This document shows, piece after piece, positions 1 through 6,466 of a stretch of 43,478 bases of DNA. The translations under genes and the position numbers were made by a program. The number at the start of each line of letters is the position of its first letter. Position 1 is the first letter of the stretch. The DNA comes from Nocardioides sp. (GTDB lineage: Bacteria > Actinomycetota > Actinomycetes > Propionibacteriales > Nocardioidaceae). Below the pieces are notes generated by a model that saw only the letters and a program-made list of their open reading frames with translations, ran no database searches and had not been told where the DNA came from. Location of the stretch: contig NZ_JASBRN010000007.1 of assembly GCF_030149505.1 (NCBI RefSeq), positions 1 to 43,478 on the forward strand. The letters run 5' to 3'.

Positions 1-2
1 AA

Positions 3-122
3 GCCATCAACGGACTCATCGAACTCCACCGCCGCGTCGCCCGCGGCTTCCGCAACTACGACAACTACCGGCTACGCATGCTGCTCATCGGCGGAGGACT
101 CGACACCCTCATCCCCACCTGA
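3..122 (+). CDS. ISL3-family transposase, C-terminal end only (partial)
   Basis: Thirty-nine residues are visible before the TGA at 120-122; the gene enters from the left edge. The piece contains GLIELHRRVARGFRNY, NYRLRMLLIGGG and a terminal LIPT. This is the characteristic C-terminus of ISL3-family DDE transposases, where the block follows the last catalytic region. No downstream terminal inverted repeat of an ISL3 element is recognisable between 123 and 166, so it is not clear whether the insertion sequence is intact. Family assignment comes from memory of the conserved tail, not from a search. Confidence 0.7.
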   Translation, partial: AINGLIELHRRVARGFRNYDNYRLRMLLIGGGLDTLIPT

Positions 123-166
123 AGTACGAAGAGCCCGTTTGATCCGCTACCCGGGAGGACCCCGAC

Positions 167-229
167 ATGTCACACGAGATCGAGACCCACGGCACGCAGA
201 CCGCAGCCGTCTTCGCCCGCAAGGACGCC
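167..229 (+). pseudogene. DUF932 phage/plasmid-like protein, N-terminal remnant
   Basis: An ATG at 167 preceded by a good Shine-Dalgarno (GGGAGG at 153-158) begins MSHEIETHGTQTAAVFARKD, which resembles the first residues of actinobacterial DUF932 (TIGR03299) proteins. These normally continue into a W-H-x-L-G-T block. Here the resemblance ends after about 21 codons and the frame runs into nonsense. At the same place the neighbouring frame becomes a tyrosine recombinase. I infer a deletion that joined the start of a DUF932 gene to the middle of an integrase gene. The family call rests on a short stretch. Confidence 0.5.
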
Positions 230-756
230 TCGCTCACTTCCTGTTCGGGACCGGCGTGCGGATCAGTGAAGCCCTTCACTGCACGTCGTGGGCAGACGTG
301 GACCTGGACGCGGCAACCGTGCGGGTGCGTGGCACCAAGACGGCACAGGCAGACAGGACCCTCGGACTGAGCGCCGATCTGGTCGAGCGCCTGCGCAAGC
401 GCGCCGAGCTGCACGGCACGACCGGGCTCGTGTTCGGGGTCACCTACTTCACGACCAAGCTCGGACAGCCTCGCGACCGGAACAACGTGAGCAAGGCTCT
501 CCGTCGCGTGTTCGCTGCGACGGGAGTCGAGTGGGCAGGTACGCACACCTTCCGGCGCACGGTTGCCACGTGGATGGATGAGGCAGGGCACTCGCTCGCG
601 AGCATCGCCAATCAGCTCGGTCACGCGGACATCAACGTCACGGCGAAGTACCTCGGTCGCCAGGACACGGCGACCCACGCGGCTGCCGTCATGGTCATTC
701 CGGCCAAGCCGTCGAAGCCTGCGAAGGGGTCGAAGAAGCACCTTCACGCGGTGTGA
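226..756 (+). pseudogene. Tyrosine recombinase (integrase), catalytic domain only
   Basis: The open frame runs from 139 to 756, but recognisable integrase sequence starts near 228 (AHFLFGTGVRISEAL). Site-specific recombinase residues are present in order: Arg in GTGVRISEAL, a Lys in the beta-hairpin (RGTKTAQ), HTFRR, the second His in LGHADINVT and the nucleophilic Tyr in AKYLGR. The basic C-terminus KPSKPAKGSKKHLHAV is typical of phage integrases. The N-terminal core-binding and arm-binding domains (roughly 150-200 residues) are missing, replaced by the DUF932 fragment in another frame. The protein could therefore not recombine an element on its own. It points toward the tRNA-fMet 3' end, as expected for the integrase of a tRNA-integrated element. 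Confidence 0.75.
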
Positions 757-790
757 CTTGTGAATACCTTGTGAATGGGCCGAAATGCCA

Positions 791-833
791 ACAGGGCCTG
801 ACTTGCGTTTCCGCAGGTCAGGCCCTGTTTTTT
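791..833 (+). terminator. Rho-independent terminator after the integrase
   Basis: The arm 791-807 pairs with 812-828 in a 17-bp stem with a single G-T wobble, with a 4-nt loop (TTTC), and is followed by a run of six T (828-833). It lies 35 nt after the integrase stop. Read on the other strand it lies directly downstream of tRNA-fMet but has only a weak T stretch, so it may also end the tRNA transcript. Confidence 0.85.
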
Positions 834-834
834 G

Positions 835-908
835 TAGCGGGGGCAGGATTTGAACCTGCGACCTCTGGGTTATGAGCCCAGCGAGCTACCGAGCTGCTCC
901 ACCCCGCG
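835..908 (-). tRNA. Initiator tRNA-fMet (CAT)
   Basis: Read on the minus strand, the 74 nt fold as a tRNA: acceptor CGCGGGG/CCCCGC, D-arm, anticodon stem CTGGG/CCCAG around loop CTCATAA, variable loop and T-arm GCAGG/CCTGC with TTCAAAT. The anticodon is CAT. The three consecutive G-C pairs at the bottom of the anticodon stem and the lack of a Watson-Crick pair at 1-72 (C1 facing U72) identify it as initiator rather than elongator tRNA-Met. CCA is not encoded (the sequence after A73 is CAA). The 3' end abuts the mobile-element remnant. Confidence 0.97.
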
Positions 909-946
909 TCGGTGAACCCCACGTTACACAGGGCCCACCGACGCGG
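904..946 (-). terminator. Hairpin after the UPF0182 gene, overlapping the tRNA 5' end
   Basis: CCGCGTCGGTG (904-914) and CACCGACGCGG (936-946) are perfect inverted repeats of 11 bp around a 21-nt loop. They lie just downstream of the UPF0182 stop and include the first bases of tRNA-fMet and its -10 region. There is no T tract, which is common for actinobacterial terminators. The same bases would be a terminator for one transcript and promoter/5' end for the next. Confidence 0.45.
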
Positions 947-950
947 CCAA
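921..950 (-). promoter_or_regulatory. Likely promoter of tRNA-fMet
   Basis: On the minus strand TTGGCC (950-945) and TAACGT (926-921) are separated by 18 nt and lie 12 nt before the first tRNA base at 908. This matches the actinobacterial -35/-10 pattern (TTGACN, TANNNT). Confidence 0.6.
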
Positions 951-958
951 ATCGGGGT

Positions 959-3904
959 CTACCGCAGCGCGAGCGCCTGCTCGATCAGCTGCTGCGCCCG
1001 CTCGACGTTCTCCTGGTACGACGCCAGGTCGCCCTCGGCCAGGGCCTCGTCGGCCGCGGTGAACGCCGCCTCGGCGCGGGTGAGCAGCTGCTGGATCTGC
1101 TCGGCGGCCGAACCCTCCAGCGGCGGGTCGGTCTCCTCGGGCTGGTCGGGCTCGCCCGGGTCGACCTCGCCCTCGTCCGGCTCCGGCTCGGGCTCGGGGT
1201 CGCCGCCGCCCGCGTTGGTGAGCAGGTCCTGCAGCGAGAGCCGCAGGGTGGAGCCGATGCCGATGTCGTCGCCGTACTTGGTGAGCACGAAGCGCAGGAT
1301 CGGGAAGCTGGCGTCGGAGAGCTGGCGGGCGGCGTACACGGGCTGGACGTACATCAGCCCGTCGTCGACCGGCAGCGTCAGCAGGTTGCCGTAGACCGGC
1401 CGGGCGCCCGAGCGGTCGAACTGGGCCAGCTCGAAGGCGACCTCCTCGTCCGAGGCGAACTGGTTGGCCACCAGGTTCGGGCCCGGGGTCTGCTCGTTGG
1501 GCAGCTCCAGCACCCGCATCGTGCCGTAGTCCTCCGACGTGGCGTCGGAGTCGACGGAGACGAAGGAGGCCAGGTTCTCGCGGCGGAACGGCGTGTAGAC
1601 CGAGGTCAGCGAGAAGGTCTCCTCCTCGCCGGGCACCGTCGGGCCGTCCACGAAGAGGCGGTACGGCGGCTGGAAGGTGCGCTGCGCGTACGGGTCCTCG
1701 GGGACCTCCCAGCGGTTGTTCGACTGGTACCAGTCACTGGGGTCGGTCACGTGGTAGCGCGCCAGCTGGAAGCGCTGCACCTTGAACAGGTCCTCGGGGT
1801 AGCGCAGGTGCTCGCGCAGCTCGTCGGGGATCTCCTCGATCGGCTGCACCACGCCCGGGAAGGCCGACATCCACGCCTTCAGCAGGGGGTCCTCGGTGTC
1901 CCACTCGTAGATCACGACCTCGCCGGTGTAGGCGTCCACGGTCGCCTTCACGGCGTTGCGCATGTAGTTGATCTGATCGGTGGGGATCGTCTGCAGACCC
2001 GTCGTGGCGTCGGCCAGCGCGTCGTCGATCATGTCGGAGTAGGAGTCCTTCTCCGCGCCCGGGAACCGGTCCGTGGTGGTGTAGCCGTCGAGGATCCACT
2101 GGATCCGGCCGTCCACGATCGCCGGGTAGGGGTCGGAGTCCACGGTCAGCCACGGGGCGACCTTCTGCAGCCGCTCGGTGGGGTCGCGGTCGAAGAGCAC
2201 CCGGGAGTTCTCGTTGACCCGGTCCGAGAGCAGGAAGTTGGTCTCGCCGAACTTGATGGCGAACATCAGCTTGTTCCAGGTCGAGCCCACCGGGGCGTCG
2301 CCCTCACCCTCGAACGTCGTCGAGGCGCCGACCTCCGATCCCTGCAGCGGCAGGTTCAGCTCGTAGTCCTCGGCGTCCGGGCTCGGCTTGCCGACGATGG
2401 AGTACTCCGGGCTGTTCTCGCCGTAGTAGACCCGGTCCTCGTAGCCGCCGGTGGCCTCCTGCAGGTCGTTCTCGTTGGCCTGCGTGCCCTGCGCCCACTC
2501 CAGGCCCGCGGCGGTGTCGCCGGCCGACTCGGTGTCGAGCTGGCTGCGGTCGTCGCGCCCGCGCTGGTTGGCGTACGCCGCGATGATGCCGTTGCCGTGG
2601 GTGAAGACGGTGTGCAGGTTGGTCCAGTTCTGGTCCGAGATGCCGTCCTGGTTGAGCTCACGGACCCCGAGGACGAGCGCCCGGTCGGTGCCGTCGATCT
2701 CGTAGCGGCCCACGTCGAGCACCGGCGCGACGGAGTAGTAGCCGCGCACCTGCTGGGTCTGCTCGAACGCGGCCCGCACGACCTGGGGGTCGACCAGCGG
2801 CGTGGACTTGGTCTGCCCGTCGAGCGAGGCCAGCGTGGCCCCGATCGACGCCTCCGGCGTGTAGGGCTCGATCTGGACGTCGGTGAGGTCGTAGGCCGCC
2901 CGGGTCGCCTCGATGTTGCGTCCGATGTACTCGCTCTCGCGGTCCAGCTCGGAGGGCCGGACCTGGAACTGCTGGACGATGCCAGGCCAGATCAGCCCGA
3001 GCAGGATCGCCGAGAGCGCGAGCAGCGCGACGCCCATCGAGGGCAGCATCCAGGTGCGGCGCCACACGTTGAGGAAGAACAAGATCGCGCAGATGACCGA
3101 GATGCCGATGAGGATGTTGCGCGCCGGCAGCACCGCGTTGTCGTCGGTGTAGGTGATGCCGGTGATGAGGCTCCCGGTCTCGCTGGGCAGGTCGAAGCGG
3201 TCCAGCCAGTAGTCCACGCCCTTGGCCAGCACGAACAGGCCGACCAGCAGCGAGAGCTGGGCCTGCGCGGCACCGCTCATCCGCTCCCCGGCCGAGGCCT
3301 GCAGGGAGATGCCCCCGTAGAGGTAGTGGGTCAGCGCCGCGGCGATCACCGAGAGCACGAGGACGGCCATCGCCAGGTCGACGACGAAGTGGTACCAGGG
3401 CAGGTCGAAGACGAAGAAGCCGATGTCGCGGCCGAAGTAGAGGTCCTCGCTGCCGAACTCGCCGCCGTTGCGCCACAGCAGGAAGGTCCGCCACTGGCCG
3501 GCGCCGGAGGTGCCGGTGAAGACCAGCAGCACCGCGCCGATGCCGAGCACCACCCAGCGGCGGATCGGGGTGATGGCGTCGCGGTAGCGGCCCATGCCGT
3601 TGGGGTCGCCCATGCCGACGAAGATCGGGCGCAGCCGGAAGGCCAGCACGATGTTGAGGCACACCACCAGCGCCATCACCAGGCCGGTCGCGACGAAGAG
3701 CCCGACCCGGGTCCACAGCAGGGTGGAGAACACCTCGCCGTAGCCGCCGGAGACGTACCACAGCCGGTCGGTGTAGAAGCCGGAGAAGGTCGTGAGGCCG
3801 AAGAAGGCGACGACCAGCACCACGCCGGTGATGACCAGCGCCCGCGAGCGCGGGTTGCGGGTCGGGGGCGGGGGGAGGTCGGGGGTCTCCGCAGTGCTGC
3901 TCAC
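959..3904 (-). CDS. UPF0182 family large membrane protein
   Basis: This encodes 981 residues, close to the usual size of UPF0182 proteins (about 1000). After a short proline-rich N-terminus the first third has about seven hydrophobic segments, such as ALVITGVVLVVAFFGL and VGLFVATGLVMALVV. A large soluble extracytoplasmic region follows, and the C-terminus is acidic (PEPEPEPDEGEVDPGEP) before a helical tail. The biochemical function of the family is not known to me. The GTG start at 3904 overlaps the stop of the PPA1309-like gene (GTGA) and is preceded by GAGGAG. The open frame extends further upstream, but that part is a shadow of the neighbour. It is the last gene of the ylbL operon, a neighbourhood also found in mycobacteria. 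Confidence 0.9.
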   Translation of the reverse strand: MSSTAETPDLPPPPTRNPRSRALVITGVVLVVAFFGLTTFSGFYTDRLWYVSGGYGEVFSTLLWTRVGLFVATGLVMALVVCLNIVLAFRLRPIFVGMGDPNGMGRYRDAITPIRRWVVLGIGAVLLVFTGTSGAGQWRTFLLWRNGGEFGSEDLYFGRDIGFFVFDLPWYHFVVDLAMAVLVLSVIAAALTHYLYGGISLQASAGERMSGAAQAQLSLLVGLFVLAKGVDYWLDRFDLPSETGSLITGITYTDDNAVLPARNILIGISVICAILFFLNVWRRTWMLPSMGVALLALSAILLGLIWPGIVQQFQVRPSELDRESEYIGRNIEATRAAYDLTDVQIEPYTPEASIGATLASLDGQTKSTPLVDPQVVRAAFEQTQQVRGYYSVAPVLDVGRYEIDGTDRALVLGVRELNQDGISDQNWTNLHTVFTHGNGIIAAYANQRGRDDRSQLDTESAGDTAAGLEWAQGTQANENDLQEATGGYEDRVYYGENSPEYSIVGKPSPDAEDYELNLPLQGSEVGASTTFEGEGDAPVGSTWNKLMFAIKFGETNFLLSDRVNENSRVLFDRDPTERLQKVAPWLTVDSDPYPAIVDGRIQWILDGYTTTDRFPGAEKDSYSDMIDDALADATTGLQTIPTDQINYMRNAVKATVDAYTGEVVIYEWDTEDPLLKAWMSAFPGVVQPIEEIPDELREHLRYPEDLFKVQRFQLARYHVTDPSDWYQSNNRWEVPEDPYAQRTFQPPYRLFVDGPTVPGEEETFSLTSVYTPFRRENLASFVSVDSDATSEDYGTMRVLELPNEQTPGPNLVANQFASDEEVAFELAQFDRSGARPVYGNLLTLPVDDGLMYVQPVYAARQLSDASFPILRFVLTKYGDDIGIGSTLRLSLQDLLTNAGGGDPEPEPEPDEGEVDPGEPDQPEETDPPLEGSAAEQIQQLLTRAEAAFTAADEALAEGDLASYQENVERAQQLIEQALALR

Positions 3905-4500
3905 GGTCGATCGTGCTCCTCGTCGGTCGGGTCGGTCTCGGCCAGCGTCGCCGCCAGCAGCTCGAGCAGGGCGGGCACCAGGTCGGTCCCGCCCACCACC
4001 TTGGTGTCGTCGTCGTGGCTGCGGAAGCGCATCGCGCAGTACGTCGCGCCGGCGCGCGTCGCACCGGCCACCAAGCGCAGCTCCTGGCGGTGCGGGTGGG
4101 AGGCGGCGTACGACGCGGCCTCCGCGGGATCCTCGGGGATCTCGGCGTCGGCCTCGGGCGGCAGCACCGTGCGCTCGACCACGGCCGCGCAGCCGGTGAC
4201 GTCCGCCGGCCACGTGATGGTCTCCAGCGAGCGCTCCAGCGCCGTCCGCGGGTCGAGGCCGTCCTGCTCGACTGCCGTCAGCGAACCCTGTTCAGCGGCG
4301 TCGTCGAGGCCCATCGCGGCGGCCAGCGCGGGCTCGCGCTGCACCAGCTGCGCGGTGTCGACCAGCGCGAAGAGCTTCGCCGGCTGGTCCCAGCCCAGGG
4401 TGCTGGCGTGCTGCTCGATCTCCAGCACCGCCGAGGCCAGGGCCGGGTCGACGTCGAGGTCCCCCACGCGCGGGGTCTCGGGGTCCAGGGGCTCGCTCAC
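3901..4500 (-). CDS. PPA1309 family protein (unknown function)
   Basis: A 199-residue soluble protein with no signal peptide or membrane segment. It matches the actinobacterial PPA1309 family by overall pattern: an N-terminal stretch LASAVLEIEQHASTLGWDQ followed by AKLFALVDTAQL, and a C-terminal block AMRFRSHDDDTKVVGG with LVPALLELL. These proteins have no established activity. Its GTG start at 4500 overlaps the stop of ylbL, and its stop overlaps the start of the UPF0182 gene, each as GTGA, so all three are probably translationally coupled. The operon position suggests a role with the YlbL protease or the UPF0182 membrane protein, but that is only inference. Confidence 0.85.
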   Translation of the reverse strand: MSEPLDPETPRVGDLDVDPALASAVLEIEQHASTLGWDQPAKLFALVDTAQLVQREPALAAAMGLDDAAEQGSLTAVEQDGLDPRTALERSLETITWPADVTGCAAVVERTVLPPEADAEIPEDPAEAASYAASHPHRQELRLVAGATRAGATYCAMRFRSHDDDTKVVGGTDLVPALLELLAATLAETDPTDEEHDRP

Positions 4501-5549
4501 GCGTCCTCCTCGCAGGTCGGCAGCTCGGCGTCGGGGTCCTCGGCCCAGGCCTGGACCGAGGACAGGGCGTCCTCGAAGGTCTCGACCCGCACGAGGCGCG
4601 GGGACCCGTCGTCGACCTGCGCGGCGTCGGCGCAGTTGTCGGCCGGCACGAGGAACAGCTCGGCACCGTCGCGCTCGGCACCGGCGATCTTCTGCTGGAT
4701 GCCGCCGATCGGGCCGACGGCACCGTCGAGGTCGATGGTGCCCGTGCCGGCCACCACTCCCCCGCCGGTCAGCGAGCCCTCGGTGAGGGTGTCGTAGATG
4801 CCGAGGGCGAAGATCATGCCCGCCGAGGGGCCGCCGATGTCGGGGTCGATGTTCACCGACACCGGGAACGGGTAGCGGAACCCCTGACCGGGCGTGAAGC
4901 CCACCCGGACCACACCGTCCTCCTCCTCGCGCGGCGTGACCGAGACCGTGCGACGCTCCCCGTCGCGCTCGAGCAGGAACGTGACCTGCTCGCCCGGCTC
5001 GGTGCCCTGGATGGTGCGCACCAGCTCCTCGGCGTCGGTGATCTCCTCGCCGTTGACCCGCAGCAGCACGTCGCGCACCTCCAGGGCGCCGTCGGCGGGC
5101 GAGTCCGGCACCACGAAGGCGACCTGGAGCGTCGGCTCGACCTCGTAGTCCAGGGCCCGCAGCGCGTTGGCGATCGCGACGTCCTGGCTGGTGACCATCG
5201 ACACCGCGCCCTGGCGCTCGTCCTCCTCGGGGGTGACGTCCTCGGGGTGCACGTAGTCGTAGGGGTAGACCGCGCGGTCGCCCGACCACCACGCCGACAT
5301 CAGCTCCGGCAGGCTCAGCTGCTCCCCGACCGGGCTCACGCTCACCGTCGTCAGGCGCAGCTGGCCGTTGTCGCGGTAGGTCTTCGTCCCGCGGACCGCG
5401 ATCGTCTCCGATCCGTTGGGCTGGTCGAGGACGTCGACGGTCGGGCCGGGGGCGTAGGTCGCGTACGGCAGCTCGGTGAAGGCGGCCGCCACGAGCATCG
5501 CCAGCACCAGGGGCACCGCGAGGAGCGCGGCCAGGGTGCGCTGGGACAT
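4497..5549 (-). CDS. ylbL: YlbL-type PDZ/Lon-like serine protease
   Basis: A 350-residue membrane-anchored protease. Residues 5-25 form an N-terminal hydrophobic segment, a PDZ domain lies at about 135-205 (SPADGALEVRDVLLRVNGEEI), and a C-terminal Lon-type (S16) domain follows. The catalytic dyad is visible as Ser242 in GGPSAGM and Lys287 in GGIQQKIAGA. The protease domain would sit outside the membrane. Family members in Bacillus and actinobacteria are linked to envelope quality control, but substrates here are unknown. It is the first gene of a GTGA-coupled operon with the PPA1309-like and UPF0182 genes. ATG is chosen because the hydrophobic anchor starts directly after it. The 98 nt upstream contain GC-rich inverted repeats but no clear promoter. 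Confidence 0.93.
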   Translation of the reverse strand: MSQRTLAALLAVPLVLAMLVAAAFTELPYATYAPGPTVDVLDQPNGSETIAVRGTKTYRDNGQLRLTTVSVSPVGEQLSLPELMSAWWSGDRAVYPYDYVHPEDVTPEEDERQGAVSMVTSQDVAIANALRALDYEVEPTLQVAFVVPDSPADGALEVRDVLLRVNGEEITDAEELVRTIQGTEPGEQVTFLLERDGERRTVSVTPREEEDGVVRVGFTPGQGFRYPFPVSVNIDPDIGGPSAGMIFALGIYDTLTEGSLTGGGVVAGTGTIDLDGAVGPIGGIQQKIAGAERDGAELFLVPADNCADAAQVDDGSPRLVRVETFEDALSSVQAWAEDPDAELPTCEEDA

Positions 5550-5647
5550 GAGGTCACCCTCTCATCCGGCGCCAACCGGGCGCGCCCGGTCCTGCCGAGT
5601 CCTCAGCAGACCCTCAGACGGGCCCGGCGGGGCCCCCGACCAGGTCG

Positions 5648-5875
5648 TCAGTCGCCACGGCCGCGCGAGCGCCGCACCGCGATGCCGGTGCTGCGGTCGC
5701 GCTCGGGCCGCGCGGCGGCGTACCGCACCGGCGGGCCGGAGGAGAGGCCCTTCTCCAGGCGGCGCAGCAGGACCTCCCGGTCGGGCTCGGGCCGCTCGCG
5801 ACCGACCCAGCCGACCCAGCACATCGCCACCACCGTCACCAGGGCGGCCGGCAGCAGCCAGAGCAGGATCTCCAC
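5648..5875 (-). CDS. Small membrane protein, hypothetical
   Basis: A 75-residue protein with one N-terminal transmembrane helix (ILLWLLPAALVTVVAMCWVG) followed by a cytoplasmic basic, Arg-rich tail (RRLEKGLSS, RRSRGRGD). I do not recognise a family. GTG at 5875 is supported by a TAGCCT -10 box ending 7 nt upstream, which would give a leaderless mRNA starting at the GTG. It is co-directional with ylbL, 98 nt away, and may be co-transcribed. The reading frame, membrane topology and promoter together make it a likely real gene. Confidence 0.65.
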   Translation of the reverse strand: MEILLWLLPAALVTVVAMCWVGWVGRERPEPDREVLLRRLEKGLSSGPPVRYAAARPERDRSTGIAVRRSRGRGD

Positions 5876-5882
5876 GACTCGC

Positions 5883-5888
5883 AGGCTA
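5883..5888 (-). promoter_or_regulatory. -10 box TAGCCT, leaderless start
   Basis: TAGCCT on the minus strand is followed by 7 nt and then the GTG at 5875, so transcription should begin at or next to the start codon. No convincing -35 is visible. Confidence 0.5.
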
Positions 5889-5950
5889 GGCGAGAGCGGG
5901 TACGTCGTCGCGGAGGCGTGCCGCGGCCACCCGGGACCCGTCGGTCGGGC

Positions 5951-6424
5951 TCAGGGGGTCCCGACCCACTCCTCCTCGCCGTCGGCGAAGCGCTGGTGCT
6001 TCCAGATCGGCACCTCGGCCTTGAGGGTGTCGATCAGGTCGCGGCTGGCGTCGAAGGCCTGGCCGCGGTGGGCGGCCGAGGTCGCGACGACGACCGCGAC
6101 GTCCCCGATCGCCAGCGCGCCGACGCGGTGGACCGCGGCCACGGCGCGCACCTCGTGCCGGGCCGCCACCTGCTCGCAGACGTCCTGCAGCCGCGCGAGC
6201 GCGGTCGGGTGGGCGGAGTAGTCGAGCGACAACACGCCGCGGCCGCCGTCGTGGTCGCGCACGCGCCCGACGAAGAGCGTCTCCCCGCCGGCGTGCTCGT
6301 CGGCGATCGCGGCCAGCACCTCCGCCGCGTCCAGCGGCGTGTCGCGCACGTCCACCAGGCGCACGCGGGACGACGGGTCCGGGGTCGCGCCCACGGGCTG
6401 GTCCTGGGGCTGGGAATCGGTCAC
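5951..6424 (-). CDS. moaE: Molybdopterin synthase catalytic subunit MoaE
   Basis: 157 residues. MoaE, with thiocarboxylated MoaD, inserts the dithiolene sulfurs into cyclic pyranopterin monophosphate to make molybdopterin in the cytoplasm. Hallmarks: GETLFVGRVRDHDGGRG near residues 47-63, LDYSAHPTAL, VHRVGALAIGD, AAHRGQAFDASRDLID and the active-site segment LKAEVPIWKHQ with Lys135 and Lys142. No moaD gene is next to it, so its partner must be elsewhere. A 20-residue variable N-terminus precedes the fold. Two in-frame GTG codons exist (6430 and 6424). I chose 6424 because a TACGGT -10 box ends exactly 6 nt before it, giving a leaderless start. It diverges from the zincin gene. Confidence 0.93.
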   Translation of the reverse strand: MTDSQPQDQPVGATPDPSSRVRLVDVRDTPLDAAEVLAAIADEHAGGETLFVGRVRDHDGGRGVLSLDYSAHPTALARLQDVCEQVAARHEVRAVAAVHRVGALAIGDVAVVVATSAAHRGQAFDASRDLIDTLKAEVPIWKHQRFADGEEEWVGTP

Positions 6425-6430
6425 CGGCAC

Positions 6431-6460
6431 ACCGTAGCGAGTTGCCGCCCGGCGTACCGT
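6431..6460. promoter_or_regulatory. Overlapping divergent leaderless promoters
   Basis: Two -10 hexamers face apart: TACGGT on the minus strand (6436-6431), 6 nt before the moaE GTG at 6424, and TACCGT on the plus strand (6455-6460), 6 nt before the zincin ATG at 6467. With 18 nt between them, each -10 falls where the -35 of the other promoter should be, so both cannot be occupied at once. Confidence 0.55.
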
Positions 6461-6466
6461 GGACCC

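Larger units (their letters stand above)
1..834. mobile_element. Decayed end of an integrated element next to tRNA-fMet
   Basis: This segment holds only mobile-element debris: the end of an ISL3-type transposase, the first codons of a DUF932-type phage/plasmid gene and the C-terminal half of a tyrosine recombinase. It stops at the 3' end of the tRNA-fMet gene (835), the usual integration point of tRNA-targeting elements, and from 909 onward the chromosome is ordinary core genes. The left boundary and any second attachment site lie outside the window. The exact attachment core cannot be defined here; it would be expected to include the tRNA 3' half. Confidence 0.65.

Noticed and set aside
872..4786. 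A 1304-codon open frame on the plus strand
   Set aside because: It is antisense to the UPF0182 and PPA1309 genes and has the Val/Gly/Arg-rich composition of a shadow frame in GC-rich DNA; no domain can be recognised.
5918..6466. An upstream extension of the zincin gene to 5918
   Set aside because: The added residues are antisense to moaE and shadow-like, while the ATG at 6467 has a -10 box at leaderless distance.
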